Source: Rhodospirillales bacterium (lineage in GTDB: Bacteria > Pseudomonadota > Alphaproteobacteria > UBA828). Taken from it: a stretch of 35,827 bases of DNA. Under the pieces are notes generated by a model, which saw only the letters and a program-made list of their open reading frames with translations, made no database searches and was not told the DNA's origin. The stretch is from NCBI GenBank assembly GCA_028818565.1, contig JAPPNV010000443.1:1-35827 (forward strand), written 5' to 3'. The number at the start of each line of letters is the position of its first letter. Position 1 is the stretch's first letter. The translations under genes and the position numbers were made by a program. Positions 19,707 through 28,130 of this stretch are shown here, piece by piece.

Positions 19707-21101
19707 TCAGCTGTCCGTCGACGATTCCGCGCGCCTGCCCTGACGCCGACGGGCAATCCTTTCACGAACCTTCGCCAGCACCGCGTCGGGCGGGCGGGCC
19801 GGCGTCCAGTCGGGGCGATCGGCGGCGGAGGTGGTGGCGTCGATCCCGAGCTTGCCGACGACGCCGTCCTTCTCAAGCGGCTCGGCCCGGTCCGCCTGAA
19901 CGCCCGGAACGACGATCAGGTCGCGTTCGGGCCTCATGCGGGTCGCCACCGCATGCTCCACGGCAACCGGGTCCCACGGGTCGACGTCGCCTTCAACCAC
20001 CGTGACCTGCTTCACGAGGCTGACCGCGGCCCAGACGGCGAACATCGCCCTGCGCGCCGCTCCCTCGCGGGCACCGTCGAGGCTCACGACGGCATGCAGC
20101 CGTCCCGCGCCGCCCGCCGTCACCGCCACCTCGCGCACCGATGGCAGAGCCCGCTGTAGCGATCGCTTGAGCCCCGCCGCAATCGCCTCCGCACCGAGCA
20201 GAATGTGTTCGCCCGCATAGCCCGGAAGCACGCACTGGAAAACGGCGTCCTCGCGCCGGGTCATGTGGGAGAAGGTCACGACATAACCGTCGCCGTAACG
20301 CTCGTACATGCCATGAAACTCGCTGACCGGACCTTCCTCCACGGTCTCGCCGGGATCGAGCACGCCTTCCAGAACGATCTCGCAGTGCGCCGGCACGGCG
20401 AGATCAACGCTCTTTCCCGTCACCACCTCGAGCGGCTCGCCGCAAAGCGCGCCGGCGACCTCGCGCTCATCGTCCCCGAGGCCCAGGTAGAAGCAGGCCG
20501 CCAGCATGACCGCCGGATGATTGCCCAGCGTCACGGCGATCTCCAGCCGCTCGCCGCGCCCCTGCGCAGCGCGCGCCAGAACGGCGAGATGATGGTTCGG
20601 TGCAATGCCGATGAACGCGCGGTTCCCGCCAAGGGGCTTCAGCCGTGCGATCGAGAGATTGCCGCGGCCCGTGACGGTGTCCTTCGCAACGATCGCACCT
20701 GCCGTGATGTAGGGCCCGGTCTCGTGCTCGAAGAACGTGGGGACCGGCAGGGCAGCCAGGTCCGGGTCCGGCACGACAACCTCCTGGCACGGTGCATCGC
20801 CGGCAACGACCCGTGGTGCGAGCGGGCTCTGCACGGAATCGACGAGCCGAGCCTGCAACCGATCGGTTTCGACGCTCAGCGCCCGCGCCGCCTGCGCCCG
20901 TGTCGTCAGGTGATTGCCGGTCACGGCCATGGCGTGCCCGGCGACGTTTTCGAACACCACCGGGCCCCGCCCATCGAGAAGCGACAGCCAGGCGGCGATC
21001 TCGTGGACCGGATCGACCCTCTCCGCGATCCGGGTCAACCCGCCGGCCTCCTCGGCCATGGCAAGATATGCGCGCATGGATTGCGGGTGGTGCGTCGTCA
21101 T
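19707..21101 (-). CDS. UbiD family decarboxylase
   Basis: MRAYLAMAEEAGGLTRI, GRGNLSIARLK, EEGPVSEFHGMYE (candidate Arg/Glu/Glu catalytic positions); ATG at 21101. Confidence 0.93.
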   Translation of the reverse strand: MTTHHPQSMRAYLAMAEEAGGLTRIAERVDPVHEIAAWLSLLDGRGPVVFENVAGHAMAVTGNHLTTRAQAARALSVETDRLQARLVDSVQSPLAPRVVAGDAPCQEVVVPDPDLAALPVPTFFEHETGPYITAGAIVAKDTVTGRGNLSIARLKPLGGNRAFIGIAPNHHLAVLARAAQGRGERLEIAVTLGNHPAVMLAACFYLGLGDDEREVAGALCGEPLEVVTGKSVDLAVPAHCEIVLEGVLDPGETVEEGPVSEFHGMYERYGDGYVVTFSHMTRREDAVFQCVLPGYAGEHILLGAEAIAAGLKRSLQRALPSVREVAVTAGGAGRLHAVVSLDGAREGAARRAMFAVWAAVSLVKQVTVVEGDVDPWDPVAVEHAVATRMRPERDLIVVPGVQADRAEPLEKDGVVGKLGIDATTSAADRPDWTPARPPDAVLAKVRERIARRRQGRRAESSTDS

Positions 21102-22582
21102 GCGGCGGCACTCCGTCCGACGCGGTCGTCGGCGAAGATGCGCGCCGTCAGATCGCCCGCGAGGCGCTGCATCTCGGGGCCCAGAACCCGGTCGCTCTCC
21201 ACCGGCGGCACGCGGCTGCGCACCAGGGACACGAGCTCGCCGAGCCGGTTCGGCACCCGTTCGCGGTTCAGGATGTGGAGCGCCTGCGAGGCTGCGACGG
21301 CCAGAACGGCAAGCGCCGAATCGAGCGATTGACCTGCCGCCATGCACTTGGGCCAGGCGAGAAACGCGGGCGCGCCCACATCGTCCTGCCCGAAGACGCT
21401 CGCGTCCGCGGCCGGAATGAAGGTCCGCGTCGCGGCCGTACGCGCCTCTTCTAGGAAGCCCGCGATCGCCATCGGCAGGTAGCCGACGGCGCCGTGACCG
21501 TCGGTCTCGCCTGCCCCGCGTCCCGCCAGCAGGAAGTCGGGATGACCGGACACGCGCCCGTTCATCAGTCCGACGCAGAGACGCAGGCATACCAGGCACA
21601 GGTCCGCCCAGGCGCCGGCAATGCCGTCGATGGCCGGCGCGGCCACCGAATTGTGAAAACCGCCGGTGCTCAGGCAGCGTCCGTGCGCGTGGGTCTCGTC
21701 GGGCGCGAGATAGACCGGATTGTGGGTCACGGCCGAGAGGCTCTGCGCCGCGCGCTCCCGTGCGAAACCGATTGCTGCATGGGCCTGCGCCAGCACGTGG
21801 GGCACGATCCGGTAGCTCACCGGCGCCTGATGGGGTCGCGGTTCGCCGCAGTCGGTTACGTCGTCGAGCAAGGCAACCAATCGCCCGAAGGCCCGCCGGT
21901 TGTGCTCGCCGCCCAGCAGCTCGCCCAGAGCCGTGCCATAGTGCTCGGATGGGGTGTTGAACGCCACGATCGCCAGCGCCAGCACCTCCTCGGCCACCGC
22001 GATCCGCCGCTCGGCGGTCAGCACCGCATCGGCCAGGACTGCGGCTGCGGCGGGGGATCCATTGATCAGCGCGCCGCGCTCTCCGGCCTGCAACTCGAAC
22101 CGCCCGGACAACTCGGCGAACAGCGTGTAGAGGACCAGGATTTCGCCCGGCCCGCCCTGACCCTGTCTCGGCACGCAGGGAATGGGGCCGCGGTTCAACA
22201 TCTCCACAAGCTCTTCGACCAGCCGTGGCGTCGCCATCCCATGACCGCCCAGCAGGTTGGCGAGCCGCGCAAGGACCATCGCGCGCGTGACGCGATGCGG
22301 GTAGGGCTCGCCGAACGCCACGGCCGCCGCCTGCGGCTTGAGGCGGGCGAGGCGCTGCCGATCCTCCTCGTCGAGTGTTCGCCCGATCATCTCGCCATGA
22401 CCCCGGTTCACGCCATACACCGACGCGTTCGGGTCTTCGTCGAGGTAGCGCAAGAAGGCGGCACGAGACGCCGCAATCGTGCTCAGAGCCGCGGCATCAA
22501 CGGCCACCGGCTCACCCTTCCAGGCAACGGCCAGCACCGCCTCGGGCGTGATGTCGAACCGCGAGGCCAGGACCACCGTCAT
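21098..22582 (-). CDS. aromatic amino-acid lyase (HAL/PAL) family protein with degenerate MIO motif
   Basis: VYGVNRGHGEMIG, GALINGSPAAAA, AVTHNPVYL, ADASVFGQDDVG match HAL/PAL family landmarks, but the GSVGASGDLAPL position reads GQGGPGEILVL. ATG at 22582; TCAT overlap with ubiD-like start. Confidence 0.85.
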   Translation of the reverse strand: MTVVLASRFDITPEAVLAVAWKGEPVAVDAAALSTIAASRAAFLRYLDEDPNASVYGVNRGHGEMIGRTLDEEDRQRLARLKPQAAAVAFGEPYPHRVTRAMVLARLANLLGGHGMATPRLVEELVEMLNRGPIPCVPRQGQGGPGEILVLYTLFAELSGRFELQAGERGALINGSPAAAAVLADAVLTAERRIAVAEEVLALAIVAFNTPSEHYGTALGELLGGEHNRRAFGRLVALLDDVTDCGEPRPHQAPVSYRIVPHVLAQAHAAIGFARERAAQSLSAVTHNPVYLAPDETHAHGRCLSTGGFHNSVAAPAIDGIAGAWADLCLVCLRLCVGLMNGRVSGHPDFLLAGRGAGETDGHGAVGYLPMAIAGFLEEARTAATRTFIPAADASVFGQDDVGAPAFLAWPKCMAAGQSLDSALAVLAVAASQALHILNRERVPNRLGELVSLVRSRVPPVESDRVLGPEMQRLAGDLTARIFADDRVGRSAAA

Positions 22583-23187
22583 GGCGCGCGCCGCGCGCTC
22601 CGCGCGGATGTGTCTCGGGACGGCCCGGCGTCCGGCGCACCCGGCACCCGCCACGCCGCAACATATCCCCGAAGCGCGGACGGGGATGGGCTGAAGTCCG
22701 GGATCGGGCGAGAGCCACCGGCGACTTCGAAGGCATCGCCGTCGTGCATGAGATCACCTCGTGGGGGCTCGGTGAACGATGAACTGCCCGTGCACAAGAG
22801 TCGAGATGGTAGCCGATGGAGCGGCCGGCGCGGTGTCGCAATGGAACCTGACCAGCATGTCCAAGCCACGGCAAACCGATCCGAGCATCGACATGCACGG
22901 TGTCGGATGGTTCCCAATCGGCAGCTCGCCAAAGAACCCTTGGCGCTCCAGCGATTGAAGCGGCTCGTTGGTTGGACGGGGAGTAGTGGCGCGAAGGCAA
23001 TTCGGAGCAAGAGCGAGAGCTGCGGGAGTTTGTTTGCCCAGCCATATCGACCTGGAGGCGTGGATGACCCAGGATCACCCATAGCGGACGATCTGGGTGC
23101 TGCCCTCCATCAAGTCTTGCCGGCAAGCCCCATGTGCCGAACCGGATTGGCGGCACGTGTTTCTCCCTCGCTCGACGACCCCGCCGG

Positions 23188-24132
23188 TCATGCGTCCTCC
23201 CCGAAATTTGCGTGGGCTAGCGTCGCGGCCCCGAGGTCCGCGAGCGCGGACCCGGAGGACTTGAAGAACGTGATTTCCTGTTCACTGCCGCGGCCGGCCG
23301 CGGTTCCCCGGCAGAGGCCCGAAAGGTCGCCGGCGATCGCTTCCTCCGTCAGCGCGCCGGACCGGATCGGCCCGATGATGTCGCCGCTCTCCTTCAAGGC
23401 TCCCTCCGTATCGATGTAGACGCGCGCCCGGCGCACCGCCGCGTCGTCGGCTTCGCGCATGTGGGGCCTGAAGCTGCCGATCAGGTCGAGATGCTGTCCA
23501 GGCCTGAGCCACGCGCCCGCGATCAGCGGATCGATTGCCAGCGTCGCGCAGCTGACGATGTCGGCGTCCGCGACCGCAGCTTCGAGATCCGTCGCGGCTG
23601 CGGCGCGAAATCCTGCGCCATTCAGCCTTCGCGCCAGCCTTTCGGCATTCTCCACATTGATGTTCCAGACCGTGACGTCCTCGATCGGACGCACGGCCCG
23701 AAACGCATCGGCCAGGTTGCCGGCGACCCGCCCTGCGCCGACCACCAGCAGCCGCCGCGCGTCCGCAGGCGCCAGGTAGCTCGCCGCCAATGCGGCGGTG
23801 GCGGCGGTGCGCCGGTCGGTGAGTTCGCCGCCGTCCAACGCCGCCAGGTGCCGCCCGGTCTTCGCATCGAAGAGAAGATAGGACGAGGACACCGAGGGCA
23901 TTCCGGCGGCCGCGTTGCCCGGATTGACGTTCACGATCTTGACCCCGCCGAGCCCCGCCGGGTTCCACGCGGGCATCAGGAGCAGCGCCGCGTCCGGCTG
24001 CCCGTCGAGCGCGATGGCGTGGTGATGCCGCAACGGCGCGGCGGCGCCAACCCGGAACATCTCCCGCAACGCCTCGATCAGCGCGCCGAACGGCAGCAGG
24101 TGTCGGGTCTCTTCGGCACTGAAGACGCGCAT
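23188..24132 (-). CDS. ornithine cyclodeaminase/mu-crystallin family protein
   Basis: GGVKIVNVNPGN, LTDRRTAATAALAASYLA, VVGAGRVAGNLADAFR, LIGSFRPHMREADD. Confidence 0.9.
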   Translation of the reverse strand: MRVFSAEETRHLLPFGALIEALREMFRVGAAAPLRHHHAIALDGQPDAALLLMPAWNPAGLGGVKIVNVNPGNAAAGMPSVSSSYLLFDAKTGRHLAALDGGELTDRRTAATAALAASYLAPADARRLLVVGAGRVAGNLADAFRAVRPIEDVTVWNINVENAERLARRLNGAGFRAAAATDLEAAVADADIVSCATLAIDPLIAGAWLRPGQHLDLIGSFRPHMREADDAAVRRARVYIDTEGALKESGDIIGPIRSGALTEEAIAGDLSGLCRGTAAGRGSEQEITFFKSSGSALADLGAATLAHANFGEDA

Positions 24133-24240
24133 GGTTCGGTTCCTCGATTGCATTGCGAGGGAGGCCCCTCGGGCCGGAGTCTTCCACGTTACGACGGGCG
24201 TCGCCTGTCTCGACCTCGTCGCCGCCCGCCGCTCCCGAAG

Positions 24241-25023
24241 CTAAGTCCTAAGGCTGCCAGCCCGCATCGGCATTTCTGCAATTGCTGAGATGCAATCTTC
24301 GCACTGGCAAGACCATGGATCGTGAAACTCTAGTGTAAAGAGCAGTCGACTCAATATTTGAAGAGCCCACACGTTGAGCTTTCCCCTTTCTACCTTTGCG
24401 ACGAAAAATCGGTAGTCGAGTACAGCACCATATGGGATTTTCTTTTCATCATCCGAAAGGGCAGGCATACACTCGATATACTCTGGGGGGTGGCGACTCT
24501 CGTCTGCCAAGTACTGGTTACAATTTATCGGAAGCGAATGCGGCAGAATTTGTTCTGTGTGTAGGTAATATAGGCCACGCACTATTTTCCACACCACACG
24601 AGTTATCTTGGCGCCATCTTGACGCTTTATTATTTTTCCCTGAGGTAGAAAAAGGCCACTAGGACGAGACTCGAACTCGTCAAGTACACTGAAAACACGT
24701 TTCTTGTTGGGCAAGTGACTGTCAATATCCGCGATAGCCTTGTCGAATACAGCGTCTCCCGCTTCTGAGCCCCGCACAAACGGGACAATACTCGAAACAA
24801 AATACTCTTCATCGCTCTGGTAGTGCTGGTTGCAACTGCCGTGAACGGGAATTGTGACCAGCTGGCTAGGATTACACTTTTTCCGGATTATCGGAGCGAA
24901 CAGCGCTCTTGGCGGGCAATGATCCCTACTGACTGGCTCTGAAAGTGGATGACCACACAAGTAGCAGTGCGTGTGCCCATCCTGGCGGGAGCTTCTACTC
25001 TTGGCAGAATCAGAATCCTTCAT
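24241..25023 (-). CDS. HNH endonuclease-like zinc-motif protein
   Basis: CYLCGHPLSEPVSRDHCPPRALF...VHGSCNQHYQSDEEYF, i.e. CxxC...DHxPP...CN...DEE; second Cys cluster CQCEDC at the C-terminus. Start at 25023 (MKDSDSAKS) has GGAAAGGG upstream; frame is open to 25158. Confidence 0.62.
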   Translation of the reverse strand: MKDSDSAKSRSSRQDGHTHCYLCGHPLSEPVSRDHCPPRALFAPIIRKKCNPSQLVTIPVHGSCNQHYQSDEEYFVSSIVPFVRGSEAGDAVFDKAIADIDSHLPNKKRVFSVLDEFESRPSGLFLPQGKIIKRQDGAKITRVVWKIVRGLYYLHTEQILPHSLPINCNQYLADESRHPPEYIECMPALSDDEKKIPYGAVLDYRFFVAKVERGKLNVWALQILSRLLFTLEFHDPWSCQCEDCISAIAEMPMRAGSLRT

Positions 25024-25176
25024 GCTGCCCTTTCCATTAGTGTTGCGAGGCAGTGCATCGTACCGGCGGGCAGTGAGTCTCCAAGGTTTGCCGGCAAGGG
25101 TAGGGGAACCGAAGCGGATCGTTTTGCCAACTAAACCGGAAACATTCTTGATAATCAATATGTTAACAAAAATGCA

Positions 25177-25251
25177 TGGTGACCCCTACGGGAATTGAAC
25201 CCGTGTCTCCACCTTGAAAGAGTGGTGTCCTAACCTCTAGACGAAGGGGTC
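25177..25251 (-). tRNA. tRNA-Glu (anticodon TTC)
   Basis: Minus strand GACCCCTTCGTCTAGAGGTTAGGACACCACTCTTTCAAGGTGGAGACACGGGTTCAATTCCCGTAGGGGTCACCA: 7-bp acceptor stem, TTC anticodon, T-loop GTTCAATTC, encoded CCA. Confidence 0.96.
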
Positions 25252-25304
25252 GCCGCAATGAACCGCGCCATGTAGCGCGCAGGGTGCCTCGGAATCAAGG
25301 GCGA

Positions 25305-27113
25305 TCACGGGTCCGATGGCGGCGGGGCGGGGGCGCCGTCGTCGATGTGAAGCTCGACCGCCCGGGTGCCCCGGCGGCGATCAAGCCGGAGCCGGCCCGC
25401 CAGGTGGAACGGATGCTCCGCGCCCGCCAGCAGCGCATGGCCGAGCGCGCTGTCGGCAGCGCGGAAGGCGATGCCCTTGAGCCGCTTGCCCGAGCGGCCC
25501 GCAAGCTGGCAGCGCACGTGGCCCCGGCCCACGATATCGGCGCGCAGCAGCTGGGCGCCGGCAATGGCGAAGCGGGGTTCCGGGTTTCCCGCGCCGTAGG
25601 GGCCGGCTGCCTCCAGCATCTCGAGCAGGTCCGCCGTCGCGCCTTCGACGCCGAGCGCGCCATCGAGGCCGAGGGTCGGGGCCCGGGCGGCCTCGTCTGC
25701 GTCCGCGCCCAGGCATTGATGCAGGAAATCCTCCAGCGGCGAGAGCTTCGCTCGCTCGACGGTGAAGCCCGCCGCCATCGGGTGGCCGCCGCCGTTGACC
25801 AGCAGGTCCGCCTGGCGCGCGGCGGTGATGGCTGCGCCGATATCGACGCCCGGCACCGAGCGGCACGAGGCCTTGCCGATGCCGCCCGCGCCATCCTCCC
25901 AGGCGACGACGACCGCCGGCCGGTTGTAGCGCTCCTTGAGCCGGCTCGCGACGATGCCGATGACGCCGGCGTGCCAGCGCTCGTCGTGGGCCAGGACCAG
26001 GGGCGCCGACGCAGGCGTGCCGCCGCCTGCCGTCTCCACCTGCTCGATGGCCTCCTCCAGCACCGCCTGCTCGATCGCCTGGCGCTCGCGGTTGAGGGCG
26101 TCGAGATGGCGGGCGATCTCCGACGCCTCCGAGTCGTCCTCGGTCGTCATCAGGCGCGCGCCCAGACTGGCCTCTCCCACCCGGCCGCCGGCGTTGACGC
26201 GCGGCCCCAGGATGAAGCCCAGGTGGTAGACCCCCGGCGGCTCCTCCAGCCCGGCGACATCGCCGAGCGCCCTGAGCCCCACGTTGCGGCGCTGGCGCAT
26301 CATCGTGAGCCCCTGGCGCACGAAGGCGCGGTTGACGCCGGTGAGCGGCACCACGTCGCAGACGGTGCCGAGCGCCACCAGGTCGAGCCATTGCCGGAGG
26401 TCCGGCTCCGCCCGCTCGCGGTACCAGCCTGCCTCGCGCAAGTGCCGGTTGAGCCCCACGACGAGGAGGAAGGCCACGCCCACGGCGGCGAGCTGGCGGT
26501 GCGGGCTCGCGTCATCCAGCCGGTTGGGGTCGATCACGGCGCATGCTTGCGGCAGCCGCGCCTCGGCCACGTGATGGTCGACCACGATCACGTCGAGTCC
26601 GGCGTCGGCGGCGTCTTCGAGCGCGTCGAAGGCGCTGATGCCGCAATCGACCGTGACGACCACCTTCACGTCCTGCGCCGCGAGTATGCGCATGGCGGCG
26701 GCGTTCGGGCCGTAGCCCTCGCGCAGGCGGTCGGGGATGTAGATGGTCGGCGCCTCGGCGACGGCCTCGAAGAATCGGCTGAGCAGCGCGGCCGAGGTCG
26801 CGCCGTCCACGTCGTAGTCGCCGAAGATCGCAATCTTCTCGCCCGCCTCCAGCGCGCGGGCGATTCGTGCGATGGCCCGCTCCATGTCCTTGAGGTGGAG
26901 CGGGTCGGGCAGGAGCCGGCGCAGCGTCGGGTCGAGGTAGTCCGGCGCGTCGTCCGCCGCGATGCCGCGGGCCGCGAGCACGCGCCCGACCAGCTCCGGC
27001 ACCTCGATGGCCTGGGCGAGCGAGAGGCCGGCCATCGAATCGTCGAGCCTTGCGCGCCAGCGCTTGCCGAGCAGCGACCGCTCGACCCCGAGCATCGCCG
27101 CCCCGTCGCTCAT
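25305..27113 (-). CDS. recJ: single-stranded-DNA-specific exonuclease RecJ
   Basis: AIFGDYDVDGATSAALL, VTVDCGISAFDAL, VVDHHVAEARLP (DHH motif), NGGGHPMAAGFTV (DHHA1-like). Start at 27113 or 27134. Confidence 0.95.
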   Translation of the reverse strand: MSDGAAMLGVERSLLGKRWRARLDDSMAGLSLAQAIEVPELVGRVLAARGIAADDAPDYLDPTLRRLLPDPLHLKDMERAIARIARALEAGEKIAIFGDYDVDGATSAALLSRFFEAVAEAPTIYIPDRLREGYGPNAAAMRILAAQDVKVVVTVDCGISAFDALEDAADAGLDVIVVDHHVAEARLPQACAVIDPNRLDDASPHRQLAAVGVAFLLVVGLNRHLREAGWYRERAEPDLRQWLDLVALGTVCDVVPLTGVNRAFVRQGLTMMRQRRNVGLRALGDVAGLEEPPGVYHLGFILGPRVNAGGRVGEASLGARLMTTEDDSEASEIARHLDALNRERQAIEQAVLEEAIEQVETAGGGTPASAPLVLAHDERWHAGVIGIVASRLKERYNRPAVVVAWEDGAGGIGKASCRSVPGVDIGAAITAARQADLLVNGGGHPMAAGFTVERAKLSPLEDFLHQCLGADADEAARAPTLGLDGALGVEGATADLLEMLEAAGPYGAGNPEPRFAIAGAQLLRADIVGRGHVRCQLAGRSGKRLKGIAFRAADSALGHALLAGAEHPFHLAGRLRLDRRRGTRAVELHIDDGAPAPPPSDP

Positions 27114-27134
27114 CGAGTCAGGCGCCGGCGCCAA

Positions 27135-28121
27135 TCACGCGCCGATTCGCTCGGGCGCGCGGGAGAAATCGTGCTCGGCTTCGATCATGCGCAGGGTGCC
27201 GGTGCGCGAGCGCATCACGACCGAGCTGGTTCGCGCGCCGTGGGGGAGGCGCGAGACGCCGCGCAGCATCGCGCCGTCCGTCACGCCGGTCGCGCAGAAC
27301 ATCACGTCGCCGCCGGCAAGCTCGTGCAGGCTGTACTTGCGGCTCAAGTCAGTGACGCCCATCGCCCGCGCGCGCCGCTTCTCGTCGTCGTTGCGGAAGA
27401 CCAGCCGGCCCATCATCTGGCCGCCGATGCAGCGGAGCGCTGCGGCGGCGAGCACCCCTTCGGGCGCACCGCCGATCCCCATGTAGATGTCGACGGTGCG
27501 GTTGAGCCGCGTGGTCGCGATCACGCCTGCGACGTCACCGTCCCGGATCAGCTGGATGCGGGCGCTGGTCTCGCGCACCTTGGCGATCAGCTCCTCGTGC
27601 CGGGGCCGGTCCAGGATCAGCACGGTCAGCTCGTTGACGTCGCAGTCCTTCGCCTTGGCAAGCTTGGCCAGCGTCGTGGCCGGCGGGTCGTCGAGATCGA
27701 TCAGCTCGTCCGGCAGCCCGTCGCCGACCGCGATCTTGTCCATGTAAGTGTCCGGCGCGGCGAGGAAGCCGCCTTTCTCCGCCATCGCCAGCACGGCGAG
27801 CGCGTTGGGGCCGCCGGTGGCGCAGATGGTGGTGCCTTCGAGCGGGTCGAGCGCGACGTCGAGGCTGGGCCCCTTGCCGGTGCCCACGCTCTCGCCGATG
27901 AAGAGCATCGGCGCCTCGTCCCGCTCGCCTTCGCCGATCACCACCGTGCCGTCGATGTCGAGCGCGTTGAGGCCGCGCCGCATGGCATCGACGGCGGCCT
28001 GGTCGGCGGCGATCTCGTCGCCCCGGCCGATCAACCGGGCCGCCGCGCGGGCCGCAGCCTCGGTCACGCGCACCGCGTCCAGCGCCAGGTTCCGGTCGAG
28101 GGAGATCGTCGCCGCTGCCAT
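27135..28121 (-). CDS. glpX: class II fructose-bisphosphatase
   Basis: VVIGEGERDEAPML, VALDPLEGTTICATGGPNALAVLAMAEKGGF, YMGIGGAPEGVLAAAALRCIGGQM. Confidence 0.95.
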   Translation of the reverse strand: MAAATISLDRNLALDAVRVTEAAARAAARLIGRGDEIAADQAAVDAMRRGLNALDIDGTVVIGEGERDEAPMLFIGESVGTGKGPSLDVALDPLEGTTICATGGPNALAVLAMAEKGGFLAAPDTYMDKIAVGDGLPDELIDLDDPPATTLAKLAKAKDCDVNELTVLILDRPRHEELIAKVRETSARIQLIRDGDVAGVIATTRLNRTVDIYMGIGGAPEGVLAAAALRCIGGQMMGRLVFRNDDEKRRARAMGVTDLSRKYSLHELAGGDVMFCATGVTDGAMLRGVSRLPHGARTSSVVMRSRTGTLRMIEAEHDFSRAPERIGA

Positions 28122-28130
28122 TGACGCCCC

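Noticed and set aside
21494-23419. 641-aa plus-strand ORF spanning the lyase, the gap and the OCD gene
   Set aside because: Covers two minus-strand conserved genes, repetitive basic composition, no motif; the gap part alone is not convincing either.
24150-24240. Possible attR-like copy of the tRNA-Glu 3' end flanking the HNH gene
   Set aside because: Looked for TGGTGACCCCTACGGGAATTGAAC or its core beyond the HNH gene and found no match.
25284-28124. 946-aa plus-strand ORF opposite recJ and glpX
   Set aside because: Low-complexity Arg/Ala/Gly/His-rich shadow ORF antisense to two clear conserved genes; high-GC artefact.
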